This document shows, piece after piece, positions 31,082-43,300 of a stretch of DNA of 64,000 bases (position 1 is its first letter; every line of letters starts with the position of its first letter). Below the pieces are notes generated by a model. The model saw only the letters and a program-made list of their open reading frames with translations. It made no database searches and had not been told where the DNA came from. The position numbers and the translations under genes are program-made. Source of the stretch: Epinephelus fuscoguttatus (taxonomy: Eukaryota > Chordata > Actinopteri > Perciformes > Serranidae); the NCBI RefSeq assembly GCF_011397635.1, contig NC_064758.1:21908513-21972512 (forward strand), written 5' to 3'.

Positions 31082-31826
31082 CACTGATCAGCCAAAACAT
31101 TTGAACCCCTGAAATGAAGTGAAAACATTAATCATCTTGTTACAATGCAATATTCTGCTGGGAAACCTTTGGTCCTGGCATTCATGTGGATGCTTCTTCA
31201 CTCCAACTACCCAGACACTGTTGCAGACCAAGAGCCCCACCCCATGGCACAACACTCCAACAACAACCTGATGGCAGTAGTCCTACCAGTAGGACAGTAC
31301 ACCATGCACCATAACAACTGCTAAGGAATGGCCCGAGGAACGTTACAAAGAGCTCAAGGTGTCGACCTGGTTTCCGAATTCCCAGAGGTCTCCTCGATCC
31401 ATGGTGAGGTCTCCTTGAATCGGACTGGGCTCTGACCTGTCAAGGCATGAACACAGGACCTCTGGGGGCTGTCCTGTGGCGTCTGGCATGTGGCGCCTGG
31501 TGTTTTTGGCAGATCTTTTGAGCTCTGTGGGCTGTGAGGTGGGCTACTGGCATGGATGCTTGAGCAAAGTGGGATCTGGGGAAGTTGTAGGACAGGTTGA
31601 TGCCTTGAGCTCTCTCACAGTCCTTGAGCTGTTCCTGAGCAGTTCTTATGATGTGAAATGGTGCATTGTCCTGCTGGGGGACCACTGCCATTAGGGAGTG
31701 TTGTTGCCATTAGGTGAGGTAGTCAATCTGCAATAGTGTTTGGGTTTGTGGAGTGTGTCAGGGGGCATCCACCTTGCATTTGCACTGTAATGAGATGATG
31801 AATATTATTCACTTCGCCTGATCGGT
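31082..31826. mobile_element. Tc1/mariner-like non-autonomous element
   Basis: Flanked by TA on both sides. The left end CACTGATCAGCCAAAACATT, then GAAGTGAAAACATTAATCAT, is mirrored at the right by ATGATGAATATTATTCACTT and CGCCTGATCGG. It has about 745 bp. The interior resembles a transposase-derived fish repeat on the opposite strand (e.g. GTGCATTGTCCTGCTGGGGG and ACCACTGCCATTAGGGA), with stops in all frames. The right terminal repeat has lost about 24 bp relative to the left. Confidence 0.75.
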
Positions 31827-32860
31827 ATATATGCCAAAGGTGGGAAGAGGTCATTGTTTTGCTGTTCACAAGTAAGTCACAAGTCTTTGCACTTAAATGT
31901 CAATGTGCAATGTCAGAAAGTGCTGAAATTTCATGGCACTTTCATGTAGCCTCATTAACCAGTACCACGGCAGAATTAATTTTGTATGTTTCTGTCCTGT
32001 CTTGTCTTATTCTCATCTCATTTTGAAAAAAATGCGTATAACTTTCATAAGAAGGCTCGAGTCTAAGTGAAGTTACAAGTAATTGGTGTAAAATCCAAGT
32101 CGAGGTGCAGGTCTTTTTGGATTTCATCAAGTAGTGTCTACAGTCATTACATTTGTGACTTCAGTCTGACATCAGACCAAGTCATGCGACTCAACTCCAC
32201 CCTTTTTGGCCCCAAATATTTAATTGTATTCAGTGTTCAAGTCTTTTAATTTTGGAGTAATAACTCTGGATTGGTTCACAATTCACAAGTACCCTTTTGT
32301 CAGTAGAAAGAGCTCATCAACAGCTTTCATTTAATATATTTTCTCCCATGATGTCACTTATACCCTGCTCGTTCTCACTCATAATTCACTTAAAGATCCA
32401 CTAGGTGGCGGTCTTAGTTTGTGCACCAACATCATGACTCCTCTAAACGCACTGGAGGCCTGGAAGCTACCTGTTGGCTCACACTTTGTAGTAGCTCGGT
32501 AATAATGATAATACCAATAACAATCCAGGAAATGACAGTAAATCACAGCTGGAGCTTTCAGCTGAGCTGCTGCTGAAAATCGAGACTGACATTAATCTTG
32601 ATATAAAGAGTGATAATATGGCTTATTTCAAGAGGTTAGACTGTCAAGTTAACATCAGCAGATGTTAAGGACAGTAAAGTAGCTGTTCCTTCTATATTTA
32701 GTGGCACTGGTCCTTCAGTCAGTGTGTGCAAGTACAGTATGTGGACATATAAACACATGCGCAAACAGCCCATGCAATGCTGCAACAGAACAATTCACAT
32801 TTTGCTTTGATATTTTTTATTTTATGTGTTTTTAATTTTTTTAGTGGTGTTTCTTTACAG

Positions 32861-33694
32861 TGCGGTCAGACCCGGATATGTAAAACATCATAGCATACCA
32901 AAAGCAAACCGAGGTTTGATCATATCTCACACACACACTTCATCAGCACATCCTGTGGGTCTGATTAGAGGGAGTGGTTCAATAATGCACCAGCCTCCGC
33001 CGGCAACCAAAGAGTTAAACCGTCGAGAGCCTGTTGTTGAGCGCACCATCCAACCGGGCTGTGTCGCTAAGGGAAGATAGGCTACTTGTGGAGCAGCAAC
33101 AGATCTCCAGCTGGAAAACTACCCCACATCTGGCACGCGATCTGAGCGGGAAGACCTGGATGAATATCTCAGCGCGCGATTAAATGCGTGACCGGATCAT
33201 TGTCAGGTTTCCTCGTTTTATGTGGAGAGGAGAAAAGTTGTCAGGGGTAGTTGTGGATTTTGGCGTTGCAGAATTTGGATGAGATTTGCCAGAAAAGGCG
33301 GCGAGGAGTGACACGTTACTCCAGGCTTAGTGGTTCATCCTACTGTGCGTAATCAGGCATTTTTGGGGTGCAACAGGCTTGATGAGTGATAAGTGCAACA
33401 TCTGGAAGAATTCATGTAAGTCACATTTTGTAATCTATTCTAGGAAGAACACATCCAGTGAGTCTGAGCATCTGCGTTTTGTTGCGACCCCAGACTGAGT
33501 TTTGTAACAGGTGGTTTTTATTGAGCGTCTCGCTCCGGCGCTGTCTGGACCATTACGCTGTTATTTTTTTGGATAGATGAGACGCGCAGGTTCCTATAAT
33601 GACTGGGGTCTGAAATGAGGGCGCACTTTGCGTTCATTTTCTGATTTTTGTACAGTGGACAGCAGTTTATAACGGAGAAGGTCCCTGCTTCTCA
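32861..33694 (+). promoter_or_regulatory. kcnc4 promoter and 5'UTR region (limits approximate)
   Basis: GC content rises from about 32980, with several CpGs (e.g. 33000-33060, 33120-33180, 33530-33600), as in a CpG-rich TATA-less neuronal promoter. GGCGCTGTCT at 33537-33546 resembles one half of the REST/NRSF site on the minus strand. The transcription start cannot be placed from sequence alone, and a donor-like TGTAAGT near 33415 allows for a leader intron. Confidence 0.45.
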
Positions 33695-34300
33695 ATGATC
33701 AGCTCGGTGTGTGTTTCGTCTTACCGGGGGCGCAAGTCAGGCAACAAACCTCCGTCTAAATCATGTCTGAAGGAGGAGATGTGCAGAGGGGAAGACTCGG
33801 ACAAAATTATCATCAACGTGGGCGGCACTCGACATGAGACCTACAAGAGCACCCTGAGGACCCTGCCGGGGACCCGCCTGGCATGGCTGGCAGACCCGGA
33901 CTCGCAGGTCAGCTCTGACTCGGACGCTGCGCCCCCGAGCACCGAGTTCTTCTTCGACAGACACCCGGGCATCTTCGCCTACGTGCTCAACTACTACCGG
34001 ACCGGCAAGCTGCACTGCCCGGCGGATGTCTGCGGGCCTCTCTTCGAGGAGGAGCTGGCGTTTTGGGGGATTGACGAGACCGACGTGGAGCCGTGCTGCT
34101 GGATGACCTACCGGCAGCACCGGGACGCGGAGGAGGCCCTGGAGACGTTTGAGCCACCGGACCCGGAGGACACAGACGATGACATGCCGAGACGGTTTGG
34201 CATCGAGGACTGTCCGGACAGGTCAAGAGGATGCTGCGAAGTTTGGCAGCCGAAGGTCTGGGCCTTGTTTGACGACCCGTACTCATCCAGAGCAGCCAGG
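33695..34300 (+). CDS. kcnc4: kcnc4 coding exon 1: inactivation ball and T1 domain
   Basis: 202 codons ending in phase 0 at AGG|GTGAGT. Cys6 is the redox-sensitive residue of the Kv3.4 ball, and Ser8, Ser9, Ser15 and Ser21 are in place for the PKC control known in this channel. T1 starts [13 protein letters not shown] (38-50). The zinc motif HX5CX20CC is exact: His107, Cys113, Cys134, Cys135. The exon then codes an acidic linker ([12 protein letters not shown], 153-164) and PYSSRAAR just before S1. Confidence 0.95.
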
Positions 34301-37300
34301 GTGAGTCCACCAGGTGTTTTCTCTTCTGGGCGCTTTAATTGGCCCCTGTCAGTGTGGGGCCATAAAACCGGCGAGCTATTTTCCATTTTAGGATGCGCAC
34401 ATGTCATGATCAACAGGTGTCCCTGCAAAGTTCAGCCAATCAGGCTGCAGCAGTAACAGGAACATGGAGTGTGTTTGTATTTACACTTCTCACATCAAGG
34501 TGTTTATTATGTACTGTCTAAATTAGGATCTGTCTACACCAAGTGTGTTAGTGTAACCTCTAGTCTGAATGATCAGCAGCTTTATTCACTTTCACATAGC
34601 CTTGATTCTTCAGGATCATTCACTCAATATCAATACTGAGTCCTCCTGAGTACCTTCAATCAGCACAGGAAACATTAGGCGAGTTTATACAGCACATTCA
34701 GCAGCAAGGCAGTTCAAAGTGCTCTACATTAGTGCTGCCATCATACAAGAATTCCTAACTTTAATGCAATACTTTGAAAACATTAGTATCTGCTACCATT
34801 TTCAAAGCCACAAACTAAATTTTTCAGTCGAAAAATAACTATAACAAGGCTAAAACATGGCAATGACAGCATTTCTTGGTTAGCAGCAGAGAACAGAGGA
34901 ATGACTGTAGTAAACATTAACAATAAGAGAGAGCAAGAAAACACAGCTGGTGCCTTTGTATCGATACTGGTGAAAATGAGTAATGAAACAGATTCAAATA
35001 TTCAGAATTAATATGCATGATAAATCAATATTTTTGAAAACACTACTTTACACAAAACATCCAAAATGTTGAGAAAAAGTGCAAAAGAAAAGCAGAATAA
35101 AAGACATTTAAATACAGCTAAAAATAAAGACTAAACGGTACAGTGCAGCGTAAGAGATGATATATTTAATTTGGCCAACAGTAAAGTCTTCAGTCTTGAT
35201 TTAAATGCACTGAGAGTTGTAGATGACCTGCAGTTTTCTGGGGGTTTCTTTCATAAATATGGTGCATATGAACCGAATGTGGAACGTTTGTTACCCAGTT
35301 TCTGTACCCCTACATTCACCTTTGGGTGTACACCACCTATAAAGGGGTGTCTCCCACCTTGCCTCTCCCTTTTTTTTTGTTGTCATGCTCTGTGGGAGTG
35401 GGGCTGGAGTTTGTGTGGGTGTGTATACTGGAGGATTTTGTTTTGCCAGATGTTGTCAGGAATAAATGGAGATCGCCTCTGAAGGTATCCATGGCCTCTT
35501 TATATCTACAGCACACAGACATCACTAGAGTCCACTGGTGACATTTGCTCCCAAGTTTTGACTCTAGGAACAGACAGCCTGAGAGGTCTGGATGGTTCAT
35601 AACGTAGCAGATGATAAGAAATGTATGTTGTTTCCAAAATATTCAGTTAAAAACATAAATATTAATGGCAGCAGTCAAGTGTGCTGGTTACATGTTATTC
35701 CTGTTTGACCCTTGTAAAATCTACCAACTTAATAACTCAACATGATCAGGTGAGTGTAGAAAACCTATTCATAACTGCAGTTTTTGATCATGGCAACAGC
35801 ATCTGTGTGAATGTGGCTTTTAATTTAAGTGCACACAGGATTTCCTGCACTTTGAAACAAGTCTGTGATGTTCTTGGCAGGTTGAGTTGAGGCTTGATTT
35901 TTCTTTGTATGGAAAGAGTGTTTTTTTTAGAACGACTTTCTGGCTGCAGTTCATATCTCCACATTTGTTTCATTGACTGTTTCCAGGAACAGACGTAGAC
36001 TCACCCACGCATCCACCAGAGACTGAATCTGCACATCCTAAAAGAGACAAACACAATGAACATCCTCTATATCACTTTGACTTGCTCCCCTTTTAGACCA
36101 AAGGAAATCATACACACGCCAAACACAAACATTTTTTACAGCTGGTTAAAATGCAGATAGTCAGTGGCTTCCTGTTTGTGAATGTCACACAGAGCCAGTA
36201 AAAACACAAATGACTGATGTGCTGATTACCAATGTGAGAAGAGTGATGAAACTGAAACTGTGCCTCCATTTTGACAGGTGGTTTCTCACCTAGAACATCA
36301 TTATTATTTTCATTGTGCTAAAAGATTAAAACACGAGAGCACCATGTTGCACAAAGTATGTGGTAATGTGTACTTTTGGTTACTTTGACACAAAGCCAGG
36401 TCTATAAAAATGTTTTCCTAGTTCGGTGTGGGAGAACTTGGCCGACCTGCACAGAGCCTGACCTCAACCCCACCCAACACCTCTGGGTTGACCTGACACG
36501 TTGACTGTGGGCCGGGTCGCACTACTCAGCATCAGTGGTGGACTTCAGTAATGCTCTGGTTGCTAAGTAGGAGCAAATCCCTGCAGACTGGTGCCAAATA
36601 TTTGGTGGAAATCTTTCCCAGGATAGTGGAGGCTGATGAAGCAGCGTAGTAATGAGATGTTGAACAACCACACAGAGGTGGATTGATCAGGTTTGTTGTA
36701 AATGCTGGCTTTACTTCCTCTTTGTCGGGGTCCCACAGAGCCCACTGCTGTATGTGGAGCAGTAATAACTGCAAAATCAAGCATTTGTTTCCCTTAAAAT
36801 ATGTATTTTTTCTGCTGTTCTTCTGTCTCTTCTGACATGGCCAACATCATCAATCATGACATATTTCAGTTTATATCACAGTAACAGCACATATCACATT
36901 ACAGTAATTGCTTTGTAAATTCAATTAAGAAATGGTTTGATTTAACCATATCGTACTTTATCACATATGATGTTCTTTTATTTTGAATCCATACAAACAA
37001 AAATCAACTGCCTCACATAAGACAACATGGGTTTATAACAAAAGACTAAAAAAAAAGAAACTTTAAGTCTGATGCTGGTGTACTGGGGTATGTAACAACA
37101 TTACTAATGTGAAAGCTGAGTGGTGGGGGAGCAGAGAGAGGAGGCAGTCAATCAATCCTGCCTGATATAAAAACGCCTTAAAACTTAGAGCTGGGTGATA
37201 TGAGGGAAATCAAATATCCCAATATCTCTGACCAAATGCCTCAACACAGATATTACAGTGCAATAGGGTTGACAAATGGTGCTTTCACCAAATATGTAGA

Positions 37301-40300
37301 CAATGAGATTTTTGAATAATGTGGATACAGTGACTAAGTGGGTAAAGACAAATAGCAAGAACAGTCTGGTAAATAAAAAAGATTACATCACTTTACTTTA
37401 AGGACAACTTCAAAACCAGGAAAAGACAACACGATATCACAATATTCAAAATCTAAGACGATATCTAGTCTCATATCACAATATCAATTGTTACGCTGCC
37501 TTTTTAAGGCGGGAATATCATGCCCTTAGGCCTCCTAACCATGCTGTATATAAGGTACAATCGCGGAATGGGGGGACAGAGTAGTCTCGCCTTTAATCCG
37601 CCATGGCAGGTTGAAACAGTGTCGAAACAGTGTCTGTATGAAGAGGGACTAGATCATGGGGAGCACGAGTGTGACGCTTTGATGACTTGTTAAGCGTGCA
37701 TCCCACCACGGGAGATTTAAAAAGTAGCTGTTAGCAGCTAACTCAAAGAAGAAGAACAGGAGCTGTAAATGTCTGGGAAAATGGGGAAACCCACGGGGCC
37801 CGGGAGCTCCTTTCCCTCTGCGCAGTGGACGAGATCAGCCGCCATATAACAGGGACAGTAAATGATTGTTACTGACTTGGTAATGCCATTGCTGCTGACG
37901 TGGATGTTATATGTCACACTAGAGGCCAATGCTGTTCTGTAACATGTCACACCCGTCATGCCTCTTTTGATTACGCAAAGCTGGGATACAGTTTATAATC
38001 ACACTCTGGAGCAGGATGTTGCCACTGTTGTTTCATTCTGTGAAAATGCAAACGAGTCATAAAGGTGGGACTTTGTAGCAGCCTTATAACGCGATATCTG
38101 TATAAAAAAGGCTACTATAATATCCTACTACATATCCCTACTAAAACAATTATTGATTATCAAAGTAGTTGCCAGTTTCTGTTGTCTGACTAATAGATTA
38201 ATCAACTAATCATTGCAGCTCTAGTTGTTAATACTTGGAAGCTATAACAAATGTATTTATACAGCTGTCAGTTTCATGCAGATGTTTCCTTTTTTCTTAT
38301 GATGCACTACAAGGTCTGTGCTCTCTCCAGGCGACTAAATGTTGCCTTCAGTCATGTGAACAGCAGGTTTTCAGTTCTCACTTAAATATATGTTATGAAA
38401 TTGTACCAAAATGCTGAAAATAGAGAAAATGCTGTTTCATGGCAAAAATACAGTGCAGCTGAAGTGTTCCCACACATCCTGTTCAAGGTTTGCACTCAGA
38501 GGTCCTCAAAACACGAGTGTTTGAAAGGCTGCAGCAGTGTACGTCCATGTACAGTAAACCCTGCTGTATATTAAATCACAGAGCAGCGTCCAAATACAAA
38601 TACAGGCAGAAATAAACCAAGCATCTGTTTATCACAACATTAAGAATTTTATCTACAATGTTGAGAGAAAAACCACTGCGATGTTTCTAGATGCATCTTG
38701 CTCATTTATGAAGATCGTCATGCCACATCTTAAATTTTTTGACATTTATTTATGATTTCAGCACACATAAGCCCCACCAAAAATTTAATTTTCTCATTTT
38801 ATTAAGATGACCAAGATACACCTCTGTTTGGTTTATCAATGAAATAAATGTTTTTGTGCTGTAAATTAAAATCAATTTGCTCTCATTTCTTCCACAGGGA
38901 ATATCAGCCTTTTGTAAGCGTTTGAAAGTATGCTCAGCCTAATGGCTTTGCAACAAAAGGAGCAGAGTGCTTAATGAAGTAAACGCGGAAGCAAGTATCG
39001 AGTGTCACTATAGCTGGAGTTGTCAGGCGAAGGGTCAGGAGCTTTCATTGGTCAAAAAAGAAAAATACATTTAGTCCAGAAAAAGAGAGGCTGATGCTCT
39101 AATTTCTGTTTGCCTGTTTGTGGAGTTGAATGGTCTATTCAGAGACTCCCGCAGTGTTGCAGAAGTGCAGTGTTCTTATTGCACGCCAGTCACAATACAG
39201 ATAATGTTTATTTTAGCCTCTCGTCCAGGTGGCATTTGCAGGCTGTCACTGCAGAACAGCCGACATCTCTGAGTCATAGCTGCCATCTGAGGATGACCGC
39301 GCTGTGCCTGCCAGTTCATCACGGCCGTCTCTCACCACTCAATATTTGTAAATGAATCAATTAGGATTTGCGAAGTTCTGCGACAGAACAGCAGTGTAGA
39401 TGTGAATCTGGAAGTATGTCATAAGAAGGAGTGCGAGCGGATCCATATTGACCCGGTCATAATGTTCTTGGTCCATTTCCTCTGCAGATGATCCATGTAT
39501 GCATGTTGGCTCTGTGTGCGTTCTCAGAGGATGCAGAGTGCATTTTGAGGGACTCACGTTACCTTTATGGCCTTTATATTTCAAAGAGCCTCTGAGCTCA
39601 TCTCAGGTAATGTGATTCTTGAGAGCCGGAGGGAAGTTAATTTGTCCATCATTCGGCCACATCCTCCTCACCATCCACCAAGACTGTAGGCGCAGCTCTG
39701 TGAGAGTCGGCACATGAAGCCTTCAGTCTGATTATGGCACCACTCTTAAATTAAAGACATGAGAGGATCATGTAGAGCTGCTCATACAGAAGGAAGTAGA
39801 GCAGTAATGCTGCTTTACAGCACATTAGATTGTACATGAAACAGTGACTAAGAATTAAGCGCTAACTCTCACTGTTTAAATTCACATTTAGATGAACTTT
39901 GTATCATTTATAGTCCTTGTTGGCAACATTAGGGACCATGAAACTTCTGATTCCCTGACTTCCTGTGGCGCCACCATGAGGTTGACAATTGTGCTTTTGA
40001 GTGAAATGTCTCAACAACTAATTTTGCCATTGACAGATATTCATATCAGAGTGAATAACCTTGCTAATCCCCTGAGTTTTCACCTGGAGCCGACATCAAA
40101 CTTTTAATGTTTCCAATACCACAACTGTACTTTGTGTTAGCATGCTAACACGCCAAACAAAGAGGGTGGTAATGAAAAATAAATATTTTACCTGTTAAAC
40201 ATCAGGACGTATGAAGTGCCACTGTGAGCACACATTTTAGTAATTTTTGATTTCCACGGGGCGTTGTCAGCGATCATAGACTAATAAGCCCCTGAAAGCA

Positions 40301-43300
40301 ACTGGATAGACCTGCAACCATGCAGAGCAAAGAAACGTGACGCAACACTGAGAAACGGACAAATGTAAACAGACCACAGTGTGCAGCGATGAACTGTGAT
40401 GGTGAACAAGTATTGACACTTTTGCCACCAGAATATGAAAATAGTACTTCAACAGAAAGTACCACATCATCTGCAGCCATCTTGGCTGTCTTCAAAAATG
40501 CCTCAACAGTGCTCCTCTTCACTGAGCTTTGGTTATTCTTGCTGTGTGCAGGTGTACAGGGTCAAAACTGACATTATCATGTAGTTTGCATAAGTGCAAA
40601 GCTTCCACAAGTTGTAAACCATCATTTCAAACACGTCTAATATTTGATAGAACTGTTGGAATTGGCCCGGCCACAGCCAGGCTGGCTGGGGAGGGGCACC
40701 AGACTCATCTGCCAGAGCAAAGAAAACATGAGCTTTTTGTCTGGTCCCCAGGTAAAGAGCCACAAGCAGGGTTGTTGCCTTTACTCAGTCTTTCAGTTTC
40801 AGGGGACATAAAGTTAAAATAAACTTAATGTTAAGTCATCATTATTAATATTTGGTTGTGAATCCTTTGTAATTAATGGCTGTCTGAAGTTTTTGACTCA
40901 GAGACGTCAGCAGATCTTCCCTGTTGATGATTTACCAGGCATAAACTGCAGCCATTTTCATATCTGACTTGTTTATGAGCTTTTTGACTTCAGTCTGGAC
41001 TTAATGTGAAACACGTTAAGATGGAAAGCGATCAGCTGTCTTTTTGTTTGGCTTTAAAGGAATACTTGACTCTCAAAATGATCATTTGTTACTTACGTCA
41101 TGTTAGCGTTTTTTTTTGCGTGCCTTCTTCCCCATAAACAGTCTCATGCACTGACAATTAGCGTACCTGGGCACTCAATGAGCAGAGTTCAAATTCACGT
41201 GCTTGCCCATGCATGCTGTGCAGAAGTCTTTTAAATATTAAGGTTTTAATGAAAATGCATGTGTTTTTGAAGTACTGAGCATACGACTGGATAACTGAGA
41301 CTTGGATTATACTGCACGGCTTGTGTGAGTTTGTAAATGGATGATTTGATATTGTTTGCTGCTGTTAACGTGGCTCCCATTTACTTCAACTCTTCAAGAA
41401 TTTTCTCAGTTTTTGGATTATTCGTTCACCATTGAGGCATGTGAGAAAAATAAAGTTTTATTTAAGAATTCAGCAGAACTTGGGGTGAGTAATTGATATA
41501 CAAATGGTAATTTTGTGAGTGAAGTGTTCCTTTAAAAGCTCCTTGGCTGACTGGCTGTATATTTATCTCCTAAATTTTGTGGTCTTAGTATTAAAAGGGG
41601 TACAATTACTTCCGTTTACCAAATATGGATGTAAACACTCTTTAACGCCTTTAAAGCTGACAGTCAGAACGTTAACCTCATAGTGATTGTTTGACTTTTA
41701 AGCCAAACTACAGGAGCACAGAGCCAAACCGATGAAAACACATCACTGTTATAATATTAATACGATAAAAATAAACATATTATTTCAGTCTCTACACCTG
41801 GAGAGCTTTATGACACTGATAGAGCACCAGGCTTTGTAATCTCAGCTTCATTACATGTGACAATCAGACCTTCACTTAGACATTATTAACACGGAGCTCA
41901 GACCAGATAACTTCCCCATACCCAATATTTCATTAATTCCATGGTGCTGCTGCCTGTAATTAATCACCGCTGTGGTAATGGACTGCAACTTGTTATCAGT
42001 GGTGAGCAATTAAACTGCCTTTCCCACAGAAAAGAGCAACAAATTTTATCCCACGTAGAGAAAGAAATCAATTTGTCTGTGTTGTGAGACCAAGGGATTA
42101 ACAGATGTGGGATTGTTGAGGTCTGATGCATATTATCTGGAGTCTAAGTTGCCAATAAACAATCTATTTGGCAATACAAAATGTGTTTATTCTTTTAACT
42201 TGTTAAGATATGTGTTAAGTTAAGACATTATCCAGATTAGATTCTTTGGCATGTTTTTTGTGAGCTCAGTGTCATATTATAAACATCATGTTAGAGATGT
42301 AATTCATGTCCTGTGAGCCAAAATTTTACTGATATTGACACTTCTGTAAAATACTGATATTGGGTGGAACGTCCAACCCTAACAAGAGCTAAATATTGGC
42401 ATCTCACTTTTGTCTTCACACATCAATATTCACTTGCAGAAGCTACATCTTCATCAAATCTCATTTCTGCTTTTCAGGCTGAACCAGTAAAAATTGATTT
42501 AAAAGAGAAAAATTGGTCGATATCTTTCAGTAGGCTGCTTTGTTCTTTGCTGAATATGAAACTTATTTCATGCGTCACATTATGTCTCCGTGTGACACCC
42601 AGCTGATAAATAATAAAGGAGCGCTGCGTGCAGAACCTCTTATTCCTCCGGGCTCGGCTCTCACAGCGCTGACACCTTTCTGTGCTGCTCTGTGAATGGA
42701 GCACAGGATTTGATTTTTCACACATCATCAAAGCGGCGCAGCCTCGTTAAGGAGACTCTTATAACACCAAATTCTCGAGGAGAGAGGCATGTAATCCTGT
42801 GTGATTATGTTGCTTGTTTATTCTGCTCGATTCCAAGCTGTTAGCTGGAAATAGATTGGCTGTGCTGCCGTGAGGTCAGTGAATGCATCACAAAGTATAC
42901 ACAGAGTTGCAGACTTTATTTTGCAGACAAAATAAAATCAATAAATGCACATTACTGAAAATATCATCTTACTTCTACCTAAGCCAAAGAGCAATCATCA
43001 GTCACGTGGATTGTTGGTGTTTGAGCTGCAATGTGATTTTCTCTTTTTAAAGCTTTTTGGTTGAAAAGTTTTTTTCATAATTAAATAAATAATTTGACAG
43101 AGAGCATTCATAAAATATAGAAATATACAATTAACAGCTTAATTGTAAGCGTAGAAGATTGGCCAGAAAGATTAGATAGTATTGTTAACAGCTTCAAACC
43201 TCAGCAGGATGGTAGACAGTATATTTACATTTCAGAGGGAGAGAAAAACAAAAACTGCTGCTCTTTTAACTTCACTACATTTGCACATTTGTGAAATAAG

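Larger units (their letters stand above)
29281..32860. other. Intergenic region between hsp70 and kcnc4
   Basis: Contains a reversed MITE remnant (29690-29965), a dispersed repeat fragment (29966-30070) and a Tc1-like element (31082-31826). A short repeat fragment (TTAAAGATCCACTAGGTGGC) begins at 32391. No protein-coding gene is recognisable. Confidence 0.7.

Noticed and set aside
31440-31694. ORFs on both strands inside the Tc1-like element
   Set aside because: Frames are interrupted and cover transposon-derived sequence without an intact transposase.
33761-34428. Several minus-strand frames opposite kcnc4 exon 1
   Set aside because: Shadows of a GC-rich conserved exon; low-complexity Arg/Pro translations.
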